Of a DNA stretch of 64,000 bases, positions 1-12,043 are shown piece after piece. The notes beneath the pieces are model-generated. The model had not been told where the DNA came from. It saw nothing but the letters and a program-made list of their open reading frames with translations, and did not search any database. Position 1 is the first letter of the stretch. Every line of letters starts with the position of its first letter. The stretch covers positions 124,001 through 188,000 of the forward strand of contig CALYLX010000106.1 of assembly GCA_944990035.1 (NCBI GenBank), in the 5' to 3' direction. The translations under genes and the position numbers were made by a program. This DNA comes from Clitopilus passeckerianus. Its lineage: Eukaryota > Basidiomycota > Agaricomycetes > Agaricales > Entolomataceae.

Positions 1-397
1 CAGTTTCCCGCTTCCCTTCAGCATTCATATCGTGTACATGGGCAGGGCCTTGAGGAGGGTAATGGTGAACGCGGACAGCTGCGCCTGCTTTGTGTCGCTC
101 CAGAGCTTGCGTGAGACGCTGAAAGGCTGATGGCTAAGGAAGATAAATTTTAGATCGTAGGAAGGAAAAGAAAACTGAGAAACTTACGTCCAAGGCCTGT
201 TCGTCTAGTTCGTGCTGCTCCGTGGTCCTCAGCCACTGGACCTTTCGAGGGGTCTTGGTGCCAGGAGTTAGAAAGAGATCTCCCGGTGGGACAGATGGGT
301 TTTGCTGATGATGATTTTCGTTACGGTGAGGCGGCGCGTCCTCGCTGCTCTCAAGGGGCTCGGCCTCAGGAGGATCGGAAGCCGACGACGATGACAT
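1..397 (-). CDS. 5' part of an unidentified gene, running off the window
   Basis: The ATG lies at 397-395. Exon 1 runs 397-188 and encodes a Ser/Glu/Pro-rich, probably disordered N-terminus beginning MSSSSASDPPEAEPLESSED and reaching ELDEQALD, where GTAAGTTTC is a good donor. A TAG acceptor at 136-134 joins in phase 0 to PSAFQRLTQALERHKAG, which stays open to the window edge. The junction sequence LDPSAFQRLTQALERHK reads as a helical segment. I do not recognise the family; most of the protein lies outside the window. An alternative acceptor about 7 nt downstream would give a short frame ending in TGA near base 9, and I consider it less likely. The existence of the gene is fairly secure; its function is unknown. 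Confidence 0.6.
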
Positions 398-1465
398 GGT
401 AGCCTGTAGTAAGCCAGCAACTGGTAAGAGCTTTTTCCTTTTACCAAAGGGATAAACGTGGTTGTTCACCGTTTTTGAGAGCTGGGTGATATGTTTCCCG
501 CCCATGGAAGGATCCAACACGTCGACGGCAATGGGAGATTATATGAACATGTAAATTTGAGCTCCCTCGCTAAGATCGCCGACGGAGGATGCAGGCGGCA
601 CGGAAACCGAAAGTCCATGATTTGTCACTTGACGTCATCTTACTGTTTTTCCGTTCATTCTTGGGGACCAAAAGTCGAAATCCATGCTTGGAATAAGGTC
701 ATGAACTCTCGAGTGTGTATTGAACATTGGATCGTGGCGTAATGACCATAGAAGGACCGGGCTGGACAGCACTGACGCTGAGCAAAGTCACCTGGACGGC
801 GAGATCTCAGGGTTCGAACCGATCCTGGTATCTGGCTAGCCTCAAGAACCAACGTTGCTCCACAGATTGATAGTGCGTGTACAGAGCTCCACTCTTCGAG
901 ATAGGGCTGCCGAAATACGGGGATATGCACCACCAGCCAAGGTTATAGTGTTGAGGTATTCTACGTCCACTTCCATGGACAACTTTGAGGGCTAGGCTAC
1001 CTGTACGAGGAATCAGCTCATAGAGCTGCACGCAAAAGTCGATGAACTCACGCAAATATCACCCATAAAACCAAGGGCCACAAACCGGCTAGAGGATGCA
1101 TAACGAGGTGCAAATCGTTAAGCGGACGCTCTAACGTCCGGTCGCCAAACGACGGTTTATTCTTCTTCTATTCCTCGCTCCAGACGACCGCCAAGAGCTC
1201 CAAAATTAGACCTGCGGATATTTCGAGAGAAAGGAGAGAAAGGGAAGCCCATGGTAGATATCAAGAAACAAAGGAGGCGGGTTGCCTACTCGGATACGCA
1301 CACGCACCCTCGGACTTCAAGCCACCCAAGCCGGGACAAACAACGCGTGTCCAATTCTGGAAACACAAAAATCGCTCAATTGGAAACGGTCGTGTTCGTG
1401 GTCACTGCATGCAGAGATAAAAGCATTCCATTCTTATTATTACGCACAACTCCCTCCTCCTACTC
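398..1465. other. Intergenic, no gene seen
   Basis: This lies between the start of the first gene and the 3' end of NUP84, both on the minus strand. It should hold the promoter of the former and the 3' UTR of the latter. Short reading frames on both strands show no domain, no coding-like composition and no consistent splice structure. Confidence 0.6.
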
Positions 1466-4400
1466 CTACGCCTCCACAACCCTAAACGGATCCGACCCCC
1501 CACCCTCCAACCCACCCAGCACTGCCTGCCTAACCGCATCCAAATAATCACCAAGCGACCTCCCCTCCTCATTGACGAAATCTTCATAGAGCTTGTACCG
1601 CGCATCAGCGACGACGTTCGCGAGGTTGAGGGCGCGTTTGAGGTTCCTTTTGGAGATATATAGATGTCAGTATGAGTATAGGAGACAGGAATAAAGGGAG
1701 GGAGGGAGAACGAACTCTTTAATATGATGCCTCGAATTGAACAACAGCGAATGCAGCCTAATAACCAGCTCCGGAACGAATATTTGTCGAATCCGGATGA
1801 GTTCACGTCTTCTACGGTCGCCTGTAGGTAGCTCCTCGTCAACTTCTGCTTCTTTGTACACCAAAAAGCCGAGCTTGGACGTACCACCAGGAATCTCGAC
1901 ATCCCCAACCAACCACTCCGTCGTAAGCAGCTTCAAAATCTGTTCATGTGCTTCATCGATGCCGTCCTATCCCCATCCCTCACGTCAGCCAATTCAACCA
2001 TAACCACACCACGTAGATGAAAAACACACCCTATACTCCTTAACCCACCCCGCCCTCCCCTCCCGACTACTACCAAGCGTAACCTCCGCAGCTTGATGAT
2101 CAACCAACTTCCCCAAAAGCACCCATATGGAGAAAAACTGCCGATAATGCAAATACTCCGTCGCTTCCTCCTCCGGTTCTTCAATCCCATTCAGGTCATT
2201 CGGTAACATCCCCAGAACCGTTTCCGCTAATTGGACACGACCTGATCCTGTAGACGTTTGTCGAGGTTAGAGAGTAAGATTGGGGGAACAGGGGAAGGGG
2301 TAAAACGAACCCAAAAAGTACCGCAAAATTACATTCGCCTGCTCCAGCGCAGTAGCATACGTCGCCTCACCAAACGTCGTCCACTCAATCGAGCGGAGCA
2401 AGAACAGCTCCGCATCCGTAGGTGGAGGCTGCATAGCTATAATCGACGGTAGTGGGCCTTTCAGCGGTGGCAACACCTATCAACACGACCAAAAAAAGTC
2501 AGCTCACCGCATAGTGGAAGGAGTGAAACAGAACGAAACGTACACCAAACGCCTTCTCGATAGTCCTCTCCGCAGCAGAAGTAGCAACACGGTCCATATC
2601 CAGCCCATGCTCCCTAGCACGTACGAGCGCCAACCTCCGCTCATCAATATCCGCTGACAACTCCAGCGACACCAGGAAGAGTGCGTAGCGCTCAATGGCG
2701 TTGTCGCCCAATGCACTGGCGTACATGGCGATAAGCTCTCTCTGACCGGCGGCCTATATGTAAAACTGATCAGTTGGTGAATGAGGGGAAATGGGCAGGA
2801 GACGAACCTCGAGGACTTGGAGGTACGACTCCAGAATGACCTGCGTGGCCATTGGCGGGACGGGGATGTCTATCATTTGGAGAAAGAGACATAGGTGGGC
2901 GAAGAAGCGGCACATCGTAGGGTATCTACGACTTCGTCAGAAATCGGAGGAGAGGTGATGGTAGAAGGCTACTCACTCAGGCGAGGAATCAGGGAACGAC
3001 CCATCCCTCAACCCACTAGCAAACGCATCAAGAAGGGCATCAGTCCTATTCAGGATAATATGCAGCTGGGAGAAATGGAAAGCATGGTCCGCTCCCGGAC
3101 TATTCACGTCTCAGGATCAGTTCCAAAATCACCACCACCAAGAAGAAGAGAAGTGAACATACCCATCAGCAACCTCGACATCTCTCAACGTCTCCAGCGC
3201 CCCAATAGCCTCCCTCGACCACTCTTCCTCCTCGGCTTCCGCTTCTTCTTCTGAGAGTAGGTTCACGCCCTGCTCGACGGCAGCAACTCCACCTTCCCAG
3301 AACACACCACCCAACCTCGAGATCTCCTGCGTCTCCTTCTCCTCACAGGCGATACTAACTTGCGCCCAGAGGTGATCTTCCCAAGTTCTGCACGCATTGA
3401 GTAAGGTACCCCGAGTTTGGGGTGTCGGCGCGAGTGCGGCGTAGAGGATCCGTTCGTAGGGCGGGAGAGACGGCTATATATATGGCGTCGTCAAGGATAG
3501 GTATATTTAGGAGGGGAGATGGAACGTACGTTCAAGGCAGCTCGGATACAAGTTGCTTTCCACTGCTTTCGCTGGCGGTTTCCTTCCCAGATGTCGGAGT
3601 CGTCTGCGTCCATGGCGTCGTCTTCTTGCTGTTCCGTGGCTGTATGATATGTCAGAAAGGGGGAAAAGGATGAGGGGTGTGGGTGGTGACTCACAAATGG
3701 CCTTCCAGTCGAACAGCCGTGAACCTCGAATGCTTGCAGCTCTCCATGGCTGCTTGGCTCTCCTGCAGAGTTCCACAGCCTCCTCGAGTCTACCTGCACG
3801 TAGGTAGCCGTAGAGGGACTGCAGCAGGCTTTTCTCGTAGTTCTGTTGAAGTCGGTCAGCAACAGCTACAAAGAGGGAGAAGGTGCACCTACAGCATCAT
3901 CAGAAGCAAGCCCACGCCCTTCATCTCGACTGACAGCATCCGGGTCCATTCTCTTCACCACACCATCCCTATGTGCAGCCCCAGTTCGGAGAGATTGCAT
4001 GACGCTGTGCTTGGTGAACTTCCAATATCCCGTAGTGGCTTCAGGGTGAGAAGGCAACGGTGTAATCTCGTGCAACCACTCTCGAACAACGATGAGCTCC
4101 GATAGCAGTGGTGACGCGTTCATGATTGCCTGTGCAAGTGTCGATGTTGGCGTGTATGGATTTTCAGAAAGAAGGTCTTGGGCTTTTGGTTGATCCACTG
4201 GTTCCGTTTTTCGCGCTCTACGAATATGAGACAAGTGAATAAGGAAGATGGTAAGAAAGAACGTACGGCATGACGGCCTGTAACAACCCCCATGTGTTTT
4301 GCTCGAGTTGCAGTAATTCAAGCTCCTCCTGCGGCACCCGCATTGTGGGATTCTCTTCATATTCTGAGATTCTGCGAATTCCCCTTTAATGAAAGACAGC

Positions 4401-4558
4401 CAGCATATCCGTTAGAAAGAAACGTACTGGTCTTGACAGATTTGACGCAGGCGAGGTGCGAACCCGGTCTCCGGATCGAGCAGGGAATTCAGATCCTCCT
4501 TCATCGATTGACAGAGGGAGAGGACCTCCGCGCACGACGCAAATAGTGCTTCCGCCAT
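1466..4558 (-). CDS. NUP84: Nucleoporin Nup84/Nup107, scaffold of the nuclear pore Y-complex
   Basis: Multi-exon gene with ATG at 4558-4556 (MAEALFASCAEVLSLCQSMK) and TAG at 1468-1466 (...DPFRVVEA). Pieces that identify it, in order: a glutamate-rich helix (VPQEELELLQLEQNTWGLL, about 4330); REWLHEITPLP and TTGYWKFTKHSV (about 4050); the family hallmark EAVELCRRAKQPWRAAS (about 3750); YALFLVSLELSADIDERRLA and AREHGLDMDRVA (about 2600); and a final helical exon KRNLKRALNLANVVADARYK (about 1620). These match the alpha-solenoid of Nup84 (yeast) / Nup107 (animals), which joins the outer-ring Y-complex. Introns are about 50-60 nt. No frameshift was seen, but I did not join every exon. The family assignment is secure. 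Confidence 0.93.
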
Positions 4559-5215
4559 TATTCAAGGTAGGTTGCTCCTTTTTTTGTGTGCTTGAACGAG
4601 GTCAGGTTGACCGTCTTCCTGCAGTGGCTCTCAAGCTTCACGTCGTTCAACTTGCAGAATTCTCCTAGTAAGGTTGGCGTTAATTTCGGGTCATTCATAT
4701 CAAAGAAACATATTTACCCCTGTCGTAGTTACAGAAGATGTAGACGCAGAAATGGGGCAGTCAAGCCAAATGCAGCTCGCGGTTGGCGTTGTATTCGCGA
4801 ACGAGTTCGGTGTTGTTCAGAAAGAAAGCGAACACGTGATGGGAAGCCTGAGTCCACGTGATCTAAACGCCTCGCGTCCGTTGTCCTTTACCTCTTCTGT
4901 CTCTGCCCTCGTTTCTCCGAGATTCGAGCATCAAACTGTGCTAAACTCAAGGGCTCGGTCACATCAGTCCTGGGCCTCTACGAGACATCATTTGCTGAGT
5001 TCCGTAGTCGGCTTGTAAATAATGCCAATGCAAAATTCGACCTTCATGAGCCAGGCGTATTGAAAGAATGTGGCGATAGCATTCCGAAAGCAAGTCGTGG
5101 GTATGTAACAACTACTATTATCTACACATGGAGGTATATACTGCTATAAATAGGCAGAAACTAAAATACAAGCATCGAGCTGTTGCCAACAAACGATCCA
5201 ATTTCCAACCGAAGG
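4559..5215. other. Intergenic region upstream of NUP84
   Basis: The promoter side of NUP84 and the 3' flank of the receptor gene, both read on the minus strand. A 114-codon plus-strand frame at 4674-5018 has no recognisable domain and is not supported as a gene. Confidence 0.5.
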
Positions 5216-6997
5216 TCATATGTGCTTTTCCCACTGCTGACAGCTCTCCCGTCGGGTATGCCGCTTATTCCTCGTCGGAGACGCGCTCCGCTCTCTCCCA
5301 TCCTCGATATCCACGACACCCCTCGAACCAGAGCTGAACAGACCGGAGAGAAAGCTGTGCCCGCTGTCTATGGGAGAGAATTTGAGCTTGGTTGCGACCG
5401 CCCCACTGTCTGGTGATTGAGGATCCGCGCCTGCTGTGTTCAGTATCGTTTTCAAGGCACCGATGAAGGACTGGGCTCGGGTATTAGCAGGCGCTCGTGA
5501 GGACAAGTGGGGATAAAACTCACCGGATCCGCCGCCGCGAGCAAGCCGTAAGCTAAGGGCCGTAGGCCATAAAGTGTCAAATCTAAGGAAGCAGCTCCCG
5601 TTTAGAATAAACGTCATGTAAACGAATGCTTTCACATACTCAAGACCAAAAGTTGAAAATCCTTCAAGGAACTATAAGCTTGAAATTCGCACATATTCAA
5701 GGGAAGACACTCACCAAATGGGTCTCCAACCCAGTTATAGCACCATGAAGATCCAGAGCAACCGTTGAGTAGTTTGCGAGGAACGATATCAGAGGATACA
5801 TCACTATCCGGCGTCATATCAGAATTGACGAAATACGGTACAAGAACTCCCTTTTGCAACTCACCAATCCTCAAAACAACTCTCTTGAACCTAGGATCTT
5901 CCGTCAACGACGAAGGTGTATCCGACAACTGATGCTGAATATCGGCGACGTTGGTGCTGATAGTGATACGCTTCTCAGCTGACGGTCGTGAACTATCTCC
6001 TGAAGCCGCTCCGCTGGGAACAGACTTCGGAAACCGACCGACAAGGAGACGCTTGATAGTCCGCTTGTCGAAAATTGAGCATGGGAAGGGTAGGAAGTGC
6101 ACCATGACAGCTCACCTGGGACTGATACAACCACACGAGCACCACAACCGACGAGAAAGCCTCAAGCGTAGCAGCGAGAGCAACCCAGAACGACTGCGTC
6201 CCTATAATCCAATTGAGGCGTTGCGCCGGGTCCGGATTGCTATACCAGCATGTTGCGCTCACGTCACTCCAGCTTCACAAAGGGTCAGTACACGTGAAAT
6301 AATGATAAAAATGATCCTCACCCGAACTCGCCAAGTGCGAAAGTTGGTACCGTCAAAATTAGGCTTAAAATTGTCGTGCCCATCATGTAATACTTTTCCA
6401 TCTTCTTCCCGTTCACGCCGTGGACGAGTACAAGGCTGCGAATATGGTCAGCAACTAATTTGCGGAAGATGAGAAACGACACCGTACTGCAGATTAATTG
6501 CGATGCAAGTAGTAAAGAACGTGGCGAAAAATAAGGTCAACTGAAGGGAGGTCATTATTAGTCCATTTGAAGGTGCCTATAACGGAGTATTGCGCTGACA
6601 TTAACGAAGAAGGCGCCGACCCCACATCCTGTGCCTGGTGAAACAGGTGTTGTGGCAAATGCAATGCCAAAACCGACGCTGAACAGAAAGAGAGCGTGAG
6701 TCCTTGTGTAACACACGATTAACAAATCACACATACTTCGCAAGGAGAGAATAAGAAAGTAACCGGAAGCTCACTCGATCGAGCATCTGCCTCGACCTTC
6801 TGGGGAGAGCAACCAGCGCATACGCAATCAGCACCAGAGAGCACACGACCGTGCCTGGGATAGTCGAAGCATAGGCAAATACCCCTCTACAAGAAACGAT
6901 CAGCTCGCTGGACGGAACTTGGGCGGGTGAATGGCGGCACTCACGCAAACTCGATCTCAGACTCAGTCACTGTAAAGGATCCTTCTTCATGCGGCAT
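5216..6997 (-). CDS. Seven-helix G-protein-coupled receptor-like protein (fungal, cAMP-receptor-like type)
   Basis: The ATG is at 6997-6995 (MPHEEGSFTVTESEIEFA, donor GTGAGT) and the stop at 5216. About nine short exons can be followed. Helix 1-2: FAYASTIPGTVVCSLVLIAY and RRSRQMLDRVSFRLLSYSL. Helix 3 has TCIAINLQ next to LVLVHGVNGKKMEKYYMMG. Then come TILSLILTVPTFALGEFG, an extracellular WSDVSATCWYSNPD, a helix near WIIGTQSFWVALAA, a long cytosolic loop after KRTIKRLLVGRFPK, MYPLISFLANYSTVALDLHG, and LTLYGLRPLAYGLLAAADP. The tail is Ser/Arg-rich. The HGVNGKKMEKYY, TCWY and YGLRPLAYGL motifs match receptor-like proteins common in Agaricomycetes. The ligand is unknown; G-protein coupling is family inference. 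Confidence 0.85.
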
Positions 6998-8721
6998 GTT
7001 TCTTCAAGGAGCAGGACGTTAGCAGGTCATCCACGAGCGACCAAGTAGTGGATTTCGAGGATACAGTGGAGGGATGAACAAGGAGAAACGTAAAGACAGC
7101 GTGGGCGCCCTGACCCATCGTTTATAATACCTTTGTCAAAATATCCACCAATTTCAAAATCTGCCAGAGTGTCGTGCCAACCGGGCTTACGATTCAGGGC
7201 ACGCCTGGCAGCAATGACTTGGACGTGGGCTTAGAGTTATGACACAGCGTCCCTGAGGTCGATCCTGAGAAACATTCGATTACCATTGGCCCTGGAAGAC
7301 GCCGAGAAGAGAGGGTGATCTGCCATTCCAGGCCCTCTTGGTGATCGCTCAGATCCAGTGACGCATGCAATGTAGCATGGAGAAAACCGGTTTCCTCGCG
7401 GAATGTGAAATGGCGATTTCGCAGACAGGCACCCAATTTGACAATGCTGAGATGTTCAGCACTTCTTCGAAGCGGAAGTTCTTTGTGGTGTGTACGAAGG
7501 AATGGGGTCAGGAACGTAGTGCCATGCACTCAAAAATAGTGTGCCACTAGAAAGCCAAGAGGAGAGATAAGAAACAGGCTTTTGAATCCGCAAAAGGCTG
7601 GGCGAGCTGCTGGAAGTGGAAGCACCACCCTTGGGTGGGAAACATGTGTCTGTGGCGACGGAGTGAGAAATGGTGGCAGGGTCGAGTATATTGGCCTTGA
7701 CCAAATCGAGCTTATCTCTTATTTTGCTATGGCATTTGAAAAACGACACGGAAGCGCAGCAGATCATCGCATCGCGTAGTGAGAATGAGCCTTGGCAATA
7801 CTTTGGGCGGTATTTCAGGATTCAAAGAAACAGGGCAGAGCAACCGCACACCCTTTAGACCTCGCCACTATTACTCTCACATGCTCGAACAAGCCTCGAT
7901 AAGCAAAGTGGATTTGCTTGACATCAACCTTGGTCTCTCCTTAGCGGCAGTTCTAGGGAGAGATACGTTTTGAACGTGGTTGGAATGAAATGAATTGCGA
8001 AAGATTCAGGATGAGATCTCTATGAATTACGGTGGGACGAACCGGCGGTGAAGTGCACCAAAACCCGATGAGAAGGTGAAGGTAAACCTCGAATTCAACC
8101 TCGTAACAGGAATCACTCTCATTCCCCACTGACGGATGCGTTGAATTTATTCTGTCGTAACTTTTGTCCCAGTCCTCGTGGCTCGTAGCAGGTCTACTAT
8201 ATATACGGTCAAATCTTAAGTCTTTACTAGATAGCCGATCGTGACGAAGTTGCGGCGGGGAAAAGGAGATAATATCGGGAGCGAAAGAAGCCGTACACCA
8301 GCAGCCTTCCGGGAGGAAAAAACATATGACAGTCCCCGGAGCCGTCCCCAGTGGATAGCGCCCAATGTTTAAAAAACTGCCACAAGGACTGCTATAGAAA
8401 GTGTTCATGACATTTGCTGAAGTTTCCATTCCTCCAACCCGAAGAAGCCAAGTTGCGGAGATCATCATTTCATTGGACTGTGGAACATGGGTATCTAAAC
8501 TAGCGCCGATATACATACGACGCGGCGGGTATGCAGCCTCAAACCCTAAACGACCCCGCGGCGTTAATTGAGATTCCCAGTCTAAACTATTGCAGGCTTG
8601 GGCAGTTAGACGTGAAGGTGCATGAACTATGGACGTGGACGAGGCGAATCAGCATGGCGAAAGAACCGTGAGGTAGTCCGTGATTAAGAGGAGGCATACC
8701 ATGATTAAGCGAGACTGGATT
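6998..8721. other. Long intergenic stretch, no supported gene
   Basis: It lies between the receptor start and the 3' end of the Rho-like gene. The longest frame is minus 7953-8516 (187 codons, MYIGASLDTHVPQSNE...). It has no signal peptide, membrane helix, domain or splice structure that I recognise. It is listed so the stretch is not taken as unread. Confidence 0.5.
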
Positions 8722-9300
8722 TTAAGCAATAATGCAGCTTCTCCAAGAACGAGAAGGTTTCCTCGGTGGCCTCTGCGCAACCAGCTTAAGCGCCTCCTCG
8801 AATACCATTCTCAAGTTCTTTCCAGTCGCAGCCGAACATTCCATGTACGTCACTGCTCCAATCTCCTTTGCCATTGCTTCTCCCTGCTCGTATTTAACCA
8901 CTCCCGACACCGGCTCGATGGTAGTAGCCTCCCGAAGGTCGAGTTTTGTCCCAACTAATACATACGTAGACCCCGGGCTCCACATAGCGGTCTCGGGATA
9001 CCATAAAGTCCGAATATTCTCATACGTCGAGAGATCGACCAGCGAGAAACAAAGGAGAAATACATCTGTGTCGGGGTAACTCAACGGGCGAAGCCGAACG
9101 TATTCATCCGAGCAATACACGTCCCAGAATGCCACCTCGTAGAGTTTGCCACCGAATTCGAAATCTTCCACCCAATTGTGGTAGGTGCCTGGGATCCAGT
9201 TTGGAAAAGTGCCAGTGGTGTATGACATGACGAGACACGTTTTTCCGACTGTGTCGTCTCCGACGATGGTTAGCTTCCTCCTGTACTCTTGGTAGCCCAT
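8722..9300 (-). CDS. Divergent Rho-family small GTPase with altered catalytic residues
   Basis: An uninterrupted 192-codon frame (ATG 9300-9298, TAA 8724-8722). It aligns with Rho proteins throughout: RRKLTIVGDDTVGKTCLVM (P-loop), GTFPNWIPGTYHNWVEDF (switch I), WDVYCSDEYVRLRPLSYPDT (switch II), LVGTKLDLRE (base-binding TKLD), YMECSAATGKNL, and a CIIA prenylation box at the C-terminus, so it is probably membrane-anchored. The residue equal to Ras Gly12 is Asp. The switch I Thr (Ras Thr35) is Gly. The DTAGQE motif is DVYCSD, so Gly60 and Gln61 are both lost. GTP hydrolysis is therefore expected to be poor or absent, as in Rnd/RhoH-type atypical GTPases (inference). Having no intron in such an intron-rich genome suggests a retrocopy. 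Confidence 0.92.
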   Translation of the reverse strand: MGYQEYRRKLTIVGDDTVGKTCLVMSYTTGTFPNWIPGTYHNWVEDFEFGGKLYEVAFWDVYCSDEYVRLRPLSYPDTDVFLLCFSLVDLSTYENIRTLWYPETAMWSPGSTYVLVGTKLDLREATTIEPVSGVVKYEQGEAMAKEIGAVTYMECSAATGKNLRMVFEEALKLVAQRPPRKPSRSWRSCIIA

Positions 9301-10427
9301 TTATCCGAAGATGCACTGGGGTTCACCGGGGTTGGGTGGCAGTGGAAGAAAAGTAAGAGAACCAAGATGAGAACCGACACTTTTATTACCAGATACAAGG
9401 AAGCGGGCGGAGGCTGTGTGAAGACAGTGTTCCTGACCTGGCCTCGCTTGATTGAGTGTCAAACGAAAGTTATGACTATTTTGATGGTGTGCGCTATAGA
9501 AGCCCCCGCTGAGAGTAGCGTCCTAGGAGGCGGCAATGTGTCAGATCGGGTGGGCGTAATGACTGGAATACATGAAATATCAACGGGGTAAAGTAGAGGT
9601 AAATATAACCGCGAAGTACTAATTTGCATCCTACTGGTACCACGCGTCAATGAGAGAAATTTTTCGTTCTTAACCGCCCTAGCGTCCTGCCACCCACCCT
9701 TTCCCAATTTCCCCCTCACTACATTCAACGTTCAACACTTTGAATATTGATTGATTGCAAAAACTCCATACGAAGTCGTTGTGGGGACACCATGGTCAGA
9801 GCGGCAATTGGGACAGGCTTGAGCGCTTAGGAGCTCCTGCTAGCATCTAGACTGCCGGATGGATAAGAGAATGTAAAACTACTAGCTGAATTCAAAGAAC
9901 GGACAGTTGTATCCTCCACTGAGAGGCGGGACAAGCTCCACTCGACATCATGATAGGAATGGCGGTTCTCGCTTTTAGACCTAGGTGCAAGGACTGGAGG
10001 GCGAAAGGCGGACAGCCGGCTGAGGACATTCTCGTGGGCTTTGAAATTATCCCCAGCGAATAGCCCCACGGACAGTACCACCCCTGCTATGCATGCATCG
10101 TCGATTCGCGACTTGAACAGACAACCAGGACGATAACGCAATGTTTAAAGGAGGCAACAAGAACATTAAATCTTGACAGTAAATTACGAGGGTTACAACT
10201 ATGATGGGAGCTAGCCTTCCTCCTGTAACTATGGTCATCCAGGAAATGTCGTGGATTCTGTAATTGTCCCTGATACCCGACCACCGAACCCTACCGAAAC
10301 ATGAGCACTTTCGTTTGCAACAGAAGCCATAGAGTGAACTCACTTACCGGTGCTGCTAAGCCCCCGCCAGAGATCTAGCATAAATTGGGGCCAAACTAAC
10401 CTCTCAATGTTGCCCAGTTACCCGCGA
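9301..10427. other. Intergenic, no gene seen
   Basis: It separates the Rho-like gene from the first F-box gene. Minus-strand frames at 9459-9728 and 9827-10343 are short, overlap one another and show no family signature. Confidence 0.5.
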
Positions 10428-12043
10428 TTATACAAACACTTCTTTAAAAGCCTTATTAAGCTCCTTCCAGGGTCCGGTGTCATCGTGTCCTTGAGCCATC
10501 CTCAACCTCGGAAAGAGCAGTGAGATACAACGCAAAACGCCCGATGGCTCATCCAGGGGAGATTGGAAGAAATTTAAGCACTGTAGAGGGCTAGGTCCCA
10601 TTGCCATGCGAAATCTTTCAACGTCAAATGGTTGACATACGGCGGAGATGGAGAGGTGTAACAGCCTTTTGCATTTCTGCGATATTGGGATCAAATCCTC
10701 GAGGATTATACGCGTCTCCTCCTTGCCGTCTGAAAAAAGTTGGAGAACAATCAATTGCGGCCAGACCGTGGGGATCTGACTTAGAAGATTTCGTTGAGCG
10801 TTGTTTGGCAACCCCCAGAGAAAGACGACGCGAAGTTTTTGGAGAGATATGATGGGTGAGAACAAGGTAGTCTCAACGGTAGGTGGAGCTTCTGCGAAGT
10901 AGTAATGAAGTATGAGTGTTGTTAGGTTGACAAATTGCTGGAGAGGCCGAAGGAGGTCGTTGAAGCGAATGGGCCCACGAATGCCAGTAGCAGCAAATCG
11001 TGTGAGAGAAATAGGTGAGTTGTTCAAGATAGCGATGGACTCGTTCATTGTGGCAAAATTCAGTTCGAGTGACGTGAGCTGCTTTAGAGACAAAGAAAAA
11101 TTGGCGGCTTCAACGATTCTGGGTGATATCAAGTCGAATTCCGTTCTGCGGTGGAAATCTTCTCTGCTTCCAAGACACAGCCTTCCTAAGCTGGGAAGGT
11201 TTACAATATCCCGAATAAGGCTGGGTGTCATATCTTCCCAGGCTAGCGAGAGTGAGTCGAGATGTCTGAAGGAGCGAAGGAATGATGCCACAGAGAATCC
11301 CATCCCGGATGAAATTCCAAGACTGCTTGAAACACTTGGAAGCTGGATGACGCGCAGATGTGGGCAGCATCGCATTAAAGAGGGAAGAAGATATTCCATG
11401 CCGGTTTCATGAGATTTGGACGGCGTGTATTCGCAATGTATACGAAGCTGCCGAAGACTATCGCACAAGAGGCTGTGTATACATTCAACGCCTGGGAAGC
11501 GGGTCTCTAGTTTAATGACCAGGTCGAGAGACTCGAGTCGAGGAAGTATGCAATTTGTGGGCCGATATGTGGATAATTGCTGAACGACGCTCTTGTCGAC
11601 ACCAAAATGACCTTCATCTGACAACTGCAACGAGCGGATCTTCGAAGAATAGTAGTCGAATCTATCCCAATCAGTTTCTACGAGGGGCCTTGTAAGCTTC
11701 TACGGCGGGATTTAGAAAAGTTTGCAACGGGCATGTTGTATAAGCTCACTGCGACCCGTTGCCCTGCGCCGTCAACTGCCCACAAATCGGTCGGCATGAC
11801 TTCAAGGAGAGAAGATAGCTCTTCTTGACGCCTCCAGAGCACACGTAGGGCTGAATCTGGAAGGAAAGCTGTTAGAGACAAGACGTCGCCTTGCCGAGTA
11901 GAGAATGTACCTTGAAACCTTCGACAAGTCCTCGCCAAAATCGCCAACGAAGCTATGTCTTCCCGCTCGTCCTTCTCATTGTAGTTGCCTAGCTCGTCGA
12001 ATATGGTCTGCTGGATTTCTTGGACTTCTAAACACGGATGCAT
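10428..12043 (-). CDS. F-box/leucine-rich-repeat protein, intact family member
   Basis: Three exons: 12043-11911, 11856-11750 and 11699-10428, totalling 1512 nt (503 aa). The start MHPCLEVQEIQQTIFDEL and ASLAILARTCRRFQ form the F-box. A phase-1 intron follows, then DSALRVLWRRQEELSSLLEV and MPTDLW, the standard continuation in agaricomycete F-box proteins. Exon 3 begins KLTRPLVETDWDRFDYYSSK and carries degenerate leucine-rich repeats such as LPRLESLDLVI, FRHLDSLSLAWEDMTPSLI and LTSLELNFATM, ending KELNKAFKEVFV. By family knowledge it should be the substrate-binding subunit of an SCF ubiquitin ligase, joined to Skp1 through the F-box; the target is unknown. Splice sites and reading frame are all intact. 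Confidence 0.85.

Noticed and set aside
790..850. GGTTCGAACC near 812 as the T-loop of a tRNA
   Set aside because: The flanking bases do not form a T stem, and no acceptor stem or anticodon arm can be drawn on either strand.
7953..8516. 187-codon minus-strand frame as a gene
   Set aside because: No domain, no signal, no splice structure and unremarkable composition; chance length is possible in long spacers.
10601..11412. Plus-strand frames inside the F-box gene (10601-10852, 10912-11412)
   Set aside because: Antisense shadows of the LRR exon; similar shadows occur opposite the F-box paralogs and the HET exons.
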